The notes under the pieces: generated by a model
Told to the model about the DNA's origin: nothing
The model's database searches: none
Seen by the model: the letters and a program-made list of their open reading frames with translations, nothing else
Shown: positions 7,682-16,562 of the stretch, piece after piece
Numbering within the stretch: position 1 is the stretch's first letter
Layout of the letters: every line of letters begins with the position of its first letter
Program-made: the position numbers and the translations under genes
Assembly: GCA_963789165.1 (NCBI GenBank)
Contig: CAWBJP010000009.1
Coordinates: 124,001 to 188,000, forward strand
Direction: 5' to 3'
Length of the DNA: 64,000 bases
Source: CAWBJP01 sp963789165
Lineage (GTDB): Bacteria > Actinomycetota > Acidimicrobiia > IMCC26256 > BP-133

Positions 7682-9778
7682 ATGAGCACGGTCATCCGTC
7701 CGATCGGGAGCAGCGCCCGGGACCGCCACCCCCTTCCCCAGCGGTCGCCGTTCGACCCGGTCATCCTTAAAGGCGCCCTCATCGACAGTGTTCGCAAGCT
7801 CCACCCCCGGACCCAGGCCCGCAACCCGGTCATGTTCGTCGTGCTGGTGGGCAGCGCCCTCACCACCGTGCTCTTCCTGCGCGACGCGGCGTCGTCGACG
7901 GCCCGGGAGAACCTGTTCAGCGGCCTCGTGGCCCTGTTCCTGTGGTTCACCGTGCTGTTCGCCAACTTCGCCGAGGCGATGGCCGAGGGCCGGGGCAAGG
8001 CTCAGGCGGCGACGCTGCGCAAGACCCGTTCGGAGACCGTCGCCCGCCGCCGCCGGCCCGACGGGAGTATCGAGGAGTGCCCCAGCACAGACCTGAGCGT
8101 CGGCGACGAGTGCGTCGTAGCCGCCGGGGAGGTCATCCCCGGCGACGGTGACGTCGTCGCCGGGATCGCCAGCGTCGACGAGTCCGCCATCACGGGCGAG
8201 TCGGCGCCGGTGATCCGGGAGTCGGGCGGGGACCGGTGCGCCGTCACCGGCGGCACCCGGGTCCTCTCCGACGAGATCGTGGTGCGGATCACCGCCCGGA
8301 CGGGCGAGACATTTCTCGACCGGATGATCGCCCTCGTCGAAGGGGCGGATCGCCAGAAGACGCCCAACGAGATCGCACTCAACATCCTGCTGGCCGGCCT
8401 GACCGTGATCTTCCTGCTGGCCGTCGTGACCCTCCAGCCCTTCGCCATCTACTCGGCGGCGGAACAGGATGTGGTGGTTCTCGTCGCCCTGCTCGTCTGC
8501 CTCATCCCCACCACGATCGGGGCGCTGTTATCGGCCATCGGCATCGCCGGCATGGACCGCCTGGTGCAGCGCAACGTGCTGGCCATGTCGGGGCGGGCGG
8601 TGGAGGCGGCCGGCGACGTCCAGACGCTGCTGCTCGACAAGACGGGGACGGTCACGCTGGGGAACCGCCAGGCGGCCGCCTTCCTTCCGGTACCCGGCGT
8701 GCTCGAGCTCGAGCTGGCTGAGGCCGCGCTGCTCTCCAGCCTGGCGGACGAGACCCCCGAGGGCCGGTCGATCGTGACGCTGGCCCGGGACCGCTACGGC
8801 CTGTCCGGGTGCCCACGTGAAGGAGCCGCTCTCGTGCCCTTCACCGCCCAGACCCGCATGAGCGGTGTCGACCTCAACGGCACCGGCATCCGCAAGGGCG
8901 CCTCCGACGCGGTGCGCCGGTGGGTCATCGAGCACGGGGGGGCGGTGCCCGAAGCAATGGACACCCTCGCCCAGGGTGTGGCTGTCGATGGTGGCACTCC
9001 GCTCGTGGTCGCAGAGCGGGATGGGCGGGCCGCCATGACCCGCGTCCTCGGCGTCATCCAGCTGAAGGACATCGTCAAGGAGGGCATGCCGGAGCGCTTC
9101 CTCCGGCTGCGGTCGATGGGGATCCGCACGGTCATGATCACGGGCGACAATCCGCTCACGGCGAGGGCCATCGCCGCCGAGGCGGGGGTGGACGACTTCC
9201 TCGCCGAAGCCACCCCCGAGGACAAGATGGCGCTCATCCGCCGCGAGCAGGCAGGCGGGCGGCTCGTAGCCATGACCGGGGACGGGACCAACGATGCCCC
9301 CGCTCTTGCCCAGGCCGACGTGGGAGTGGCCATGAACACCGGCACCCAGGCGGCCAAGGAGGCAGGGAACATGGTCGACCTCGACTCCGACCCTACGAAG
9401 CTCATCGAGATCGTCGAGATCGGAAAGCAGCTGCTCATCACGCGCGGCGCACTGACCACCTTCTCGATCGCCAACGATGTGGCCAAGTACTTCGCCATCA
9501 TCCCGGCCATGTTCATGGGGGTGTTCCCGGTTCTCGACCGGCTCAACGTGATGCACCTCGACTCGCCCCGCTCCGCCATCCTCTCCGCCGTCGTCTTCAA
9601 CGCCCTGGTGATCGTGGCCCTCATTCCCCTGGCGCTGCGGGGGGTGCGGTTCCGGGCCGAGAGCGCCCAGGCGATGCTGCAGCGCAACCTGCTGATCTAC
9701 GGCTTGGGCGGCCTCGTCACGCCCTTCGCCGGCATCAAGGTCATCGACCTGCTCCTCTCCACGCTGGGGCTGTCGTGA
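7682..9778 (+). CDS. kdpB: Potassium-transporting ATPase ATP-binding subunit KdpB
   Basis: This 698-residue P-type ATPase is the energy-coupling subunit of KdpFABC. Motifs seen: the actuator ITGES, the phosphorylation site DKTGT (Asp319), the P-domain MTGDGTNDAPAL, and the C-terminal membrane segment GALTTFSIANDVAKYFAIIPAMF split by the usual Pro. The order and length match the family. An AGGAG-like sequence precedes the ATG at 7682, and the TGA overlaps the kdpC ATG (TGATG). Confidence 0.97.
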   Translation: MSTVIRPIGSSARDRHPLPQRSPFDPVILKGALIDSVRKLHPRTQARNPVMFVVLVGSALTTVLFLRDAASSTARENLFSGLVALFLWFTVLFANFAEAMAEGRGKAQAATLRKTRSETVARRRRPDGSIEECPSTDLSVGDECVVAAGEVIPGDGDVVAGIASVDESAITGESAPVIRESGGDRCAVTGGTRVLSDEIVVRITARTGETFLDRMIALVEGADRQKTPNEIALNILLAGLTVIFLLAVVTLQPFAIYSAAEQDVVVLVALLVCLIPTTIGALLSAIGIAGMDRLVQRNVLAMSGRAVEAAGDVQTLLLDKTGTVTLGNRQAAAFLPVPGVLELELAEAALLSSLADETPEGRSIVTLARDRYGLSGCPREGAALVPFTAQTRMSGVDLNGTGIRKGASDAVRRWVIEHGGAVPEAMDTLAQGVAVDGGTPLVVAERDGRAAMTRVLGVIQLKDIVKEGMPERFLRLRSMGIRTVMITGDNPLTARAIAAEAGVDDFLAEATPEDKMALIRREQAGGRLVAMTGDGTNDAPALAQADVGVAMNTGTQAAKEAGNMVDLDSDPTKLIEIVEIGKQLLITRGALTTFSIANDVAKYFAIIPAMFMGVFPVLDRLNVMHLDSPRSAILSAVVFNALVIVALIPLALRGVRFRAESAQAMLQRNLLIYGLGGLVTPFAGIKVIDLLLSTLGLS

Positions 9779-10362
9779 TGCTGCGCCGCCAGCTCATCCC
9801 CGCCGTCCTCATGGTGGTGGTCTTCACCGTGATCACCGGTGTCGCCTACCCGGCGGCGGTGACCGGCGCCGCCCGGCTGCTCTTCGCCGACCAGGCCGGC
9901 GGCAGCCTCATCCGGCGGGACGGGAAGGTGGTGGGCTCCTCCCTCATCGGCCAGCCCTTCACGGCCGCTCGCTACTTCCACCCCCGCCCCTCGGCGGCCG
10001 GAGACGGCTACGACGCCTCAGCCAGCTCCGGCTCCAACCTGGGCCCCACCAACGAGGCGTTCATCGATGCGGTCGCCGTGCGGGTCGCCGCCTACCGCCG
10101 GGACAACGGGATCCCGGCGGACGTTCCGGTGCCGGTCGATGCCGTGACCGCCTCTGCCTCGGGTCTCGACCCCCACATCTCGCCGGCCAACGCCCGGCTC
10201 CAGGCCCCGCGGGTGGCCCGGGTTCGCCACCTGGCCGCCGAGCAGATCCTGGTCCTGCTGGAGGATCAAACTGACCGCCGAGCCCTGGGTTTCCTCGGTG
10301 AGCCGGGGGTGAACGTTCTCGAGTTGAACCTGGCCCTGGATGATCTCGACACGTCGAACTGA
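9778..10362 (+). CDS. kdpC: Potassium-transporting ATPase subunit KdpC
   Basis: KdpC is the single-span subunit that stabilises ATP binding by KdpB. The 194-residue product has one N-terminal helix (LIPAVLMVVVFTVITGVAYP) and an extracytoplasmic domain with the family blocks GQPFTAARYFHPRPS, SSGSNLGPTN and ASGLDPHISP. The start at 9778 shares bases with the kdpB stop. The C-terminal tail after LLEDQTDRRALGFLGEPGVNVLELN is normal. The kdpD gene starts 44 bases downstream. Confidence 0.95.
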   Translation: MLRRQLIPAVLMVVVFTVITGVAYPAAVTGAARLLFADQAGGSLIRRDGKVVGSSLIGQPFTAARYFHPRPSAAGDGYDASASSGSNLGPTNEAFIDAVAVRVAAYRRDNGIPADVPVPVDAVTASASGLDPHISPANARLQAPRVARVRHLAAEQILVLLEDQTDRRALGFLGEPGVNVLELNLALDDLDTSN

Positions 10363-10405
10363 CCTGCAGCAGCCGGATCCCGGTGGTGTGCGGGAGCATG
10401 GAGGT

Positions 10406-12952
10406 GTGAACCCTCGGACCACACCGGAGAGCACGCCGGGAGGAACGGCCGTGTCCCGCCGGGGCACACTGCGCATCTATCTCGGCGCCGCCCCGGGGGT
10501 GGGGAAGACCTACGCCATGCTCAACGAGGGTTGGCGTCGCAAGGAGCGTGGCACCGCTGTCGTAGTCGGCTTCGTCGAGACCTACGGCAGGACGAACACC
10601 ATGGCCCAGATCCGCGACCTGGAGGTCATTCCCCGCAAGCGGATGGAATACCGGGGTGCCGAGTTCGAGGAGATGGACGTCGACGCGATCCTCCGCCGCC
10701 GCCCCGAAGTCGCCCTCGTCGACGAACTGGCCCACACCAACGTCCCGGGCTCCCGAAACGAGAAGCGCTGGCAGGACGTCGAAGAGCTTCTCGACGCCGG
10801 CATCAGCGTCATCTCGACCGTCAACATCCAGCATCTCGAGTCACTCAACGACGTGGTGGAGCGCATCACCGGGACCCGGCAGCGCGAGACCGTCCCCGAC
10901 GAGATCGTCCGCCAAGCCGAGCAGGTCGAGTTGGTCGACATGACGACCGAGGCGCTTCGGCGCCGCCTTGCCCATGGCAACGTCTACGCCGCGGAGAAGA
11001 TCGACGCCGCTCTGGCCAACTACTTCCGGCCCGGCAACCTCGGCGCCCTCCGGGAGCTCGCCCTGCTGTGGGTCGCCGACCAGGTCGATGTGGGCCTCGA
11101 GCAGTACCGCGAACGCCACGGCATCACCGACCCGTGGGAGACCCGGGAACGGGTCGTGGTCGCCGTCACCGGCGCCCCCGGCACCGAGTCGCTCATCCGG
11201 CGGGCGGCTCGCATCGCCCGCCGGGCCCACGGTGAACTGGTCGGCGTCCACGTCACCACGGACGATGGGCTGGCCGGCCCCCCCAGCGGGCTGCTCGAGA
11301 AGCACCGTCGGCTGCTGGAGGAGATGGGCGGCCAGTACCACGAGACGGTCGGCGCCGACGTGGCTGTCGCCCTGGTCGACTTCGCCCGGTCGGCGAACGC
11401 CACCCAGCTGGTCTTGGGATCCAGCCGCCAGTCCCGGTGGGCGGTGATCACGAGGGGGTCCGTGATCAACCGCGTGGTGCACCTCTCGGGGTCCATCGAC
11501 CTCCACGTCATCTCCCACGCCAAGCTGGATCAGCCCCGCCAGCCCACGGCCCGCCGCCGCCGCGCCTACTCGCCGCTCCCGCCCCGGCGGCGCGCCCTGG
11601 GCTGGTTCCTGGCCGCCGGAGGCGTCCCCCTCCTCACCTTGGCGCTGGCCCAGCTCCGAGGATCCGTGGCCTTGCCGACCGTGCTCGTGCTGTTCCTGGC
11701 GCTGGTGGTGACCACCGCCTCCGTCGGGGGAAGCCGCCCTGCGTTCCTCGCCGCCGTGGGGGGGTTCCTGTGCGCCAACTGGTACTTCACGCCCCCCTTC
11801 CACCGGTGGACGATCGCCGAAGCAGAGCACGCCGCCGCCCTCGCCGTCTTTTTGGGCGTGGCCGCCATCGTCAGCCACTTCGTGGACGCCGCCGCCCGCC
11901 GGAGCATCGACGCGGCGAGGGCCCGGGCCGAGGCCCAAACCCTCGCCAGACTCGCAGCCACCACCAGTGAGGACGACCCGCTCCCCTCGCTCCTCGGCCA
12001 CCTGAGCGAGGTCCTCGGGCTTGAAGGAGCCGCCGTGCTCCGCTCCGAGAGCGGCTCCTGGTTAGTCGAGGCGACCGCGGGGGCGGCTGCCCCCAGCCGC
12101 CCCGAGGACGCCGACCTGGTCGAGGAGCTGCCCCCCGACGGGGTGCTGGCTCTGGTCGGTGCCGGTATCGCGACCGGAGACCGCTTCGTGCTCAACGCCT
12201 TCGCGTCCCAGCTGGCCGCCGCCCGCGAGCGGCGCCGGCTGCGGGCCCAGGCCCTGCTGGCCCACCAGTTGGCGGAAGCCAACGAACTGCGCTCCGCCCT
12301 CCTCCAAGCGGTCTCCCACGACCTGCGCACTCCCCTTGCCGGCATCAAGGTGTCGGCCAGCAGCCTCTCCCAGGACGATGTGGCCTGGTCGGCGGAAGAG
12401 ACGAAAGAGTTCCTGAGGACCATCACCGAGGAGACCGACCGGCTCATCGCCCTCGTCACCAATCTCCTGGACATGAGCCGCATCCAGGCCGGTGCCCTCC
12501 AGCCCTTCCTGGAGGCCGTCGGCCTCGAGGAGGTGGTTCCCGCCGCTCTCGCCAGTCTGGGCCGGCGCGCCGAAGCAGTGGACGCGGAGCTGGACGAGAC
12601 CCTCCCCCCGGTCCGGGCGGATGCCGCCCTCCTGGAGCGGACCCTAGCGAACCTGATCGACAACGCCGTTCGTTTCACCCCGCCGGGGCGCCGGGTGCGG
12701 GTCGAAGCGGGCGCGTTCTCGGGTCTCGTCGACGTGCGCGTCATCGACCAGGGGGTCGGGATCGCCCGTCCCGACCGTGAGCGGGTTTTCCAGCCGTTCC
12801 AGCGCAGTGGCGACGATCACGCAGGCAGCGGGGTCGGGCTGGGACTCGCCGTCGCCCGAGGCTTCGTCAACGCCATGGGTGGCACGATCGAGATCGACGA
12901 CACCGCCGGAGGCGGCACGACCTTCGTCATCAGCCTCCCGGTCGCGCAGTGA
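10406..12952 (+). CDS. kdpD: Osmosensitive K+ channel histidine kinase KdpD
   Basis: The sensor kinase that controls kdp expression is full length here (848 residues). In order: a KdpD N-terminal domain with Walker A GAAPGVGKT (residues 27-35), a universal-stress-protein-like domain (about 250-370), a DUF4118 four-helix domain, a GAF-like region, a HisKA domain with SHDLRTPLAGIK (His638) and an HATPase domain (N box NLIDNAVRF, G box GSGVGLGLA). The GTG at 10406 was chosen because GGGAG lies 9 bases upstream and it does not overlap kdpC; an ATG at 10340 is also open. The stop codon overlaps the kdpE start by four bases. Confidence 0.95.
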   Translation: MNPRTTPESTPGGTAVSRRGTLRIYLGAAPGVGKTYAMLNEGWRRKERGTAVVVGFVETYGRTNTMAQIRDLEVIPRKRMEYRGAEFEEMDVDAILRRRPEVALVDELAHTNVPGSRNEKRWQDVEELLDAGISVISTVNIQHLESLNDVVERITGTRQRETVPDEIVRQAEQVELVDMTTEALRRRLAHGNVYAAEKIDAALANYFRPGNLGALRELALLWVADQVDVGLEQYRERHGITDPWETRERVVVAVTGAPGTESLIRRAARIARRAHGELVGVHVTTDDGLAGPPSGLLEKHRRLLEEMGGQYHETVGADVAVALVDFARSANATQLVLGSSRQSRWAVITRGSVINRVVHLSGSIDLHVISHAKLDQPRQPTARRRRAYSPLPPRRRALGWFLAAGGVPLLTLALAQLRGSVALPTVLVLFLALVVTTASVGGSRPAFLAAVGGFLCANWYFTPPFHRWTIAEAEHAAALAVFLGVAAIVSHFVDAAARRSIDAARARAEAQTLARLAATTSEDDPLPSLLGHLSEVLGLEGAAVLRSESGSWLVEATAGAAAPSRPEDADLVEELPPDGVLALVGAGIATGDRFVLNAFASQLAAARERRRLRAQALLAHQLAEANELRSALLQAVSHDLRTPLAGIKVSASSLSQDDVAWSAEETKEFLRTITEETDRLIALVTNLLDMSRIQAGALQPFLEAVGLEEVVPAALASLGRRAEAVDAELDETLPPVRADAALLERTLANLIDNAVRFTPPGRRVRVEAGAFSGLVDVRVIDQGVGIARPDRERVFQPFQRSGDDHAGSGVGLGLAVARGFVNAMGGTIEIDDTAGGGTTFVISLPVAQ

Positions 12953-13695
12953 ATACGGCGACACCTCCCGAACCGGGCAATCGAGGGACACGTTTCTCGT
13001 CAGGTCCCCGGGTTCTCGCCGTCGACGACGAGCCGCCGATCCTGCGGGCTCTGGCCACCAACCTGCGGGCTCGAGGTTACGAAGTGGACCTCGCAACCAC
13101 CGGCGAAGCGGCGTTGGAGCTCGCCTCTCGCCACCCACCCGACGTGGTCATCCTCGACCTCGGCCTGCCGGGGATGAGCGGCCTGGAGGTGATTGAGGGC
13201 CTTCGGGGCTGGAGCACCGTGCCCATTCTCATCCTGTCCGCCCGCGAAGCGCAGGCCGACAAGGTGGCCGCCCTCGACGCCGGCGCGGACGACTACGTGA
13301 CCAAACCGTTCGACATGGACGAGCTCCTGGCCCGGCTGCGGGCCGCCCTCCGCCGGTCCACGCCCGTGCTGGAAGCGCCCGTGGTGGAAACCGCTGATTT
13401 CCACATCGATCTGGCCGCCAAGCGCGTCAGCACCGCCGACGGCGACGCCCGGCTCACCCCTATCGAGTGGCACCTGGTGGAGATCCTGGCCCGCAACGCC
13501 GGCAAGCTCGTGACCGCCCGCCAGCTGCTGGAGGAGGTCTGGGGACCCCAGTACGGAAGGGAGACCAACTACCTGCGCGTCCACTTCGCCCACATCCGCC
13601 GCAAGCTCGAACCTGAACCGTCCCAGCCCCGCTACTTCATCACCGAACCGGGCATGGGCTACCGATTCGAACCAGATCGTCGGACCGGGCGATAA
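12949..13695 (+). CDS. kdpE: Response regulator KdpE (OmpR family)
   Basis: The 248-residue product has a receiver domain with the acidic pair in VLAVDDEPPILRA, the phosphoacceptor in VVILDLGLPGM (Asp70) and Lys in YVTKPFD, then a winged-helix DNA-binding domain ending RYFITEPGMGYRF. It has an N-terminal extension of about 20 residues before the receiver. It is coupled to kdpD by a four-base overlap. Its stop codon lies inside the second copy of the 15-bp direct repeat, which is the candidate site through which KdpE could control the next gene. Confidence 0.95.
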   Translation: MNTATPPEPGNRGTRFSSGPRVLAVDDEPPILRALATNLRARGYEVDLATTGEAALELASRHPPDVVILDLGLPGMSGLEVIEGLRGWSTVPILILSAREAQADKVAALDAGADDYVTKPFDMDELLARLRAALRRSTPVLEAPVVETADFHIDLAAKRVSTADGDARLTPIEWHLVEILARNAGKLVTARQLLEEVWGPQYGRETNYLRVHFAHIRRKLEPEPSQPRYFITEPGMGYRFEPDRRTGR

Positions 13696-13708
13696 GAACG
13701 CGTTAAGA
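13694..13708 (+). promoter_or_regulatory. Candidate KdpE operator, copy 2, upstream of KimA-like gene
   Basis: AAGAACGCGTTAAGA differs from copy 1 at three positions and keeps the two TAAG half-sites (13693, 13704) 11 bp apart. It lies 27 bp upstream of the candidate -10 at 13736 and overlaps the kdpE stop codon. Confidence 0.5.
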
Positions 13709-13735
13709 CGTTCGGCTCCCGGGCCTCCGCTGGGG

Positions 13736-13741
13736 TATCCC
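13736..13741 (+). promoter_or_regulatory. Candidate -10 element of the KimA-like gene
   Basis: TATCCC ends 7 bases before the GTG at 13749, fitting a leaderless transcript. Only 53 bp separate kdpE from this gene, so there is no room for a riboswitch. Low certainty. Confidence 0.3.
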
Positions 13742-13748
13742 CGGAGCC

Positions 13749-15683
13749 GTGAGCGACCAGGGCCGGACCTCGACGCGACCCGGGCCCCAGCAGAACGGGA
13801 AAGCCGCCGCGGCCCGCGACCGGACGCCACCCGTCTACTCCGTCCTGAAGCGGCTCCTGGTCGGACGTCCGCTGGCCACGGCCGAGCAGGAGCACCAGCG
13901 CCTGCCCAAGGTCATCGCTCTCTCCACCTTCTCGTCCGACGCCATCTCGTCCACCGCCTACGCCACCGAGGAGATCCTCTTCGTCACCGCGCTCGGGGCT
14001 TCCAGCCTGGCGCTGGGGCTCTCCCAGCTCATCCCATTGTCGGTCGCGGTGGCGATCCTCCTGGCGATCGTGGTGACGTCCTACCGCCAAACCCTGTTCG
14101 CCTACCCCAGCGGGGGCGGCTCGTACATCGTCAGCCGCGAGAACCTCGGCGAGTACCCCTCGCTGGTGGCCGGGGCATCCTTGCTCGTGGACTATGTGCT
14201 GACGGTGGCCGTGTCCATCTCCGCCGGTGTGGCCGCCGTCATCTCCCTCCCCTCCTTCCGGCACCTGGCAGAACACCGGGTGGGCTTGGGCCTCGCTTTC
14301 CTCGGGGTCCTCACGGTGGCGAACCTGCGGGGCCTCAAAGAGTCGGGGCGCCTCTTCGCCGCACCCACCTACATCTACGTGGTGTCGCTCGCCACCCTCA
14401 TCATCGTTGGCCTGGCGCGGTCCTACCTGGGTGACGTCGACACCGTGCCTTTCGACGCCGAGCGGTTCGAAGGCATGCGCCAAGCGGGAGGAACCCTCGG
14501 TCTCTTCCTGATCCTGCGGGGCTTCTCGTCCGGAGCGGTGGCCCTCACCGGTGTCGAGGCGATCTCCAACGGGGTGCCGGCCTTTCGCCGCCCCGAGTCG
14601 CACAACGCCGCCATCACCTTGACCGTGATGGGCGGCCTGCTCGGATCGCTCTTCGTCGGTGTGTCAGTCCTCGCCCACCGGCTCCAGCCCTACCCCAGCC
14701 ATGAAGAGACGGTGATCTCACAGATGGGCCGGGTGGTCTTCGGCGACGACAACCTCATCTACGTGGTGCTGCAGTTCGCCACCGCTGCCATCCTGATCCT
14801 GGCGGCCAACACCGCCTATGCCGACTTTCCCCGTCTTTCGTCGATCATCGCCCGCGACGGGTATCTCCCCCGGCAGTTCGCCAACCGGGGCGACCGGCTG
14901 GTGTTTTCCAACGGCATCCTCTTCCTGGCCGGCGCGTCGGCCGGTCTCATCGTCGCTTTCGGGGGCATCACCAACGCCCTCATCCCCCTGTATGCCGTCG
15001 GCGTGTTCACCTCCTTCACGCTCAGCCAGGCCGGAATGGTGCGGCACCACCAACGCCTCCGGGAACCGGGCTGGCGCAAGGGCCTGACCATCAACGCCGT
15101 TGGGGCCTGCGCCACCCTCCTGGTCCTCCTCATCGTCGGCGTCACGAAGTTCGCCGTGGGTGCTTGGGTTCCGATTGTCGTGATCCCACTCATCATCGCC
15201 TTCTTCAAGGGCGTCAAACGCCACTACGACCGCATCGGGGCGGCTCTGGCCACGCCCACCGACTGGCGCCCGCCGAGGATGAACCACACCGTGGTGGTCC
15301 TCGTCGGGAGCGTCCACTACGGCGTCCTGCAAGCACTCGCTTACGCCAAATCCCTCGCCCCGAATCGCCTGCTCGCCGTCAGCGTGGTCGCGGAGGAAGA
15401 GGAACAGGAACGTCTCGAACACCAGTGGGAGGAGTACCACATCGACGTGCCGCTCGAATTCGTCTACTCGCCCTACCGCGAGCTCACCCGGCCCGTGCTC
15501 AACTTCCTGGACGACATCGAGGACCGCTGGGAAAACGACATCGTCGCCGTCCTGATCCCCGAGTTCGTCGTCACCCGCTGGTGGGAGCATCTCTTCCACA
15601 ACCAGAGCGCGCTGCTCCTCAAAGGTCGACTGCTCTTCCGGCGCGGGACGATCGTCATATCGGTGCCGTACCACGTCGAATGA
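13749..15683 (+). CDS. APC-family permease, KimA-like potassium importer
   Basis: The product is a 644-residue transporter with about twelve membrane helices of the APC amino acid permease type (ALSTFSSDAISSTAYATEEIL, then AYPSGGGSYIVSRENLGEYP) and a cytoplasmic C-terminal domain of about 130 residues (NHTVVVLVGSVHYGVLQAL to VISVPYHVE). This architecture matches KimA (YdaO) of Bacillus, a high-affinity K+/H+ importer, and related permeases annotated as amino acid transporters. The position directly after kdpDE, with the same candidate operator, favours potassium as substrate. An amino acid permease role cannot be excluded from sequence. Confidence 0.75.
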   Translation: MSDQGRTSTRPGPQQNGKAAAARDRTPPVYSVLKRLLVGRPLATAEQEHQRLPKVIALSTFSSDAISSTAYATEEILFVTALGASSLALGLSQLIPLSVAVAILLAIVVTSYRQTLFAYPSGGGSYIVSRENLGEYPSLVAGASLLVDYVLTVAVSISAGVAAVISLPSFRHLAEHRVGLGLAFLGVLTVANLRGLKESGRLFAAPTYIYVVSLATLIIVGLARSYLGDVDTVPFDAERFEGMRQAGGTLGLFLILRGFSSGAVALTGVEAISNGVPAFRRPESHNAAITLTVMGGLLGSLFVGVSVLAHRLQPYPSHEETVISQMGRVVFGDDNLIYVVLQFATAAILILAANTAYADFPRLSSIIARDGYLPRQFANRGDRLVFSNGILFLAGASAGLIVAFGGITNALIPLYAVGVFTSFTLSQAGMVRHHQRLREPGWRKGLTINAVGACATLLVLLIVGVTKFAVGAWVPIVVIPLIIAFFKGVKRHYDRIGAALATPTDWRPPRMNHTVVVLVGSVHYGVLQALAYAKSLAPNRLLAVSVVAEEEEQERLEHQWEEYHIDVPLEFVYSPYRELTRPVLNFLDDIEDRWENDIVAVLIPEFVVTRWWEHLFHNQSALLLKGRLLFRRGTIVISVPYHVE

Positions 15684-15743
15684 CGCGTGCAGGCTTGATG
15701 GCGGAAGGCACGGCCGGCGAACACCGCAGTCGGCTGGCCATCT

Positions 15744-16544
15744 TCATCCTGGTGTACGCATTCCTGCCCCAGCGGTATGGAGGCTGACGACGACTGTGGT
15801 TCCCCCTCCGGCGGTGTCGTGGAGCCCGATGGTTCCGCCCATGGCCTGGACGAAACCGCGGGCCACCGCCAGGCCGAGGCCCACGCCGCTGTCTGTCTCC
15901 GTGTCCCCCAGGCGCTGGAAGGGTTGGAACACGAGGTCTCGAGTTTGTCGGGAGATGCCGGGACCCTGATCCACGACGCGCAGGTCCACGTGAGGGCCAG
16001 AGACCTCCGCCTCCAGGCGGACGCTGGCCCCGGGTGGTGACCAGCGGAGGGCGTTGTCGAGAACGTTGGTCAGCGCCCGCTCGAGCAGCGAGACGTCGGC
16101 CAGGACCAGGGGGAGCGTCTCGGTCACGCCGCTCTCGATCACGCCCCCCCGGGAGCCCAGGTTGGCCAGGGCGGCCGGGACGACCTCTTCGAGACCGACG
16201 GGGCGCAGCGTCGCCTGGAGGACCCCGGCCTGGAGCCGGCTCATGGCCAGCAGGTTCTCTACCAGACTCGCCAGCCGGTCCGTCTCCTGGCTGATGGTGG
16301 CCAGGAAATCGGCCCGTTCCTCCGGCGGCCATTCGATGTCGGGCTGGCACAGGCTCGAGACCGAAGCCTTGATGAGGGCCAGCGGCGTGCGCAGATCATG
16401 GGAGACGGCCTGGAGCAACGCGCTGCGCAGCTGGTTGGCTTCGGCCAGCACGTGGGCCCGGTCGGCCTCCTTCCGGAGGCGCTCGCGTTCCTCCCGGGTC
16501 CCGGCCCGGCTCCGGAAGGCCCGTCGCCAGCCGCCGTCACCCAA
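15744..16544 (-). CDS. Histidine kinase core (HisKA-HATPase) separated in frame from its sensor half
   Basis: The 266-residue product is a soluble kinase core: a coiled linker (EERERLRKEADRAHVLAEANQL), HisKA with SHDLRTPLALIK (His49), N box NVLDNALRWSPPG and G box DSGVGLGLAVARGF. It closely resembles the C-terminal third of KdpD encoded at 10.4-12.9 kb. The preceding gene (DUF4118-GAF) ends with a TGA that is in the same frame, only six codons before this TTG start, so the two together would make a KdpD-like kinase lacking the KdpD and Usp domains. No response regulator is adjacent; KdpE is the nearest candidate partner. A GTG within the linker is another possible start. It is convergent with the KimA-like gene. 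Confidence 0.75.
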   Translation of the reverse strand: MGDGGWRRAFRSRAGTREERERLRKEADRAHVLAEANQLRSALLQAVSHDLRTPLALIKASVSSLCQPDIEWPPEERADFLATISQETDRLASLVENLLAMSRLQAGVLQATLRPVGLEEVVPAALANLGSRGGVIESGVTETLPLVLADVSLLERALTNVLDNALRWSPPGASVRLEAEVSGPHVDLRVVDQGPGISRQTRDLVFQPFQRLGDTETDSGVGLGLAVARGFVQAMGGTIGLHDTAGGGTTVVVSLHTAGAGMRTPG

Positions 16545-16562
16545 GGCGTGCTTTCGGCGCCC

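Noticed and set aside
13696..13748. c-di-AMP riboswitch before the KimA-like gene
   Set aside because: Only 53 bp separate kdpE from the start codon, too short for the ydaO-type riboswitch, and no matching hairpins are visible.
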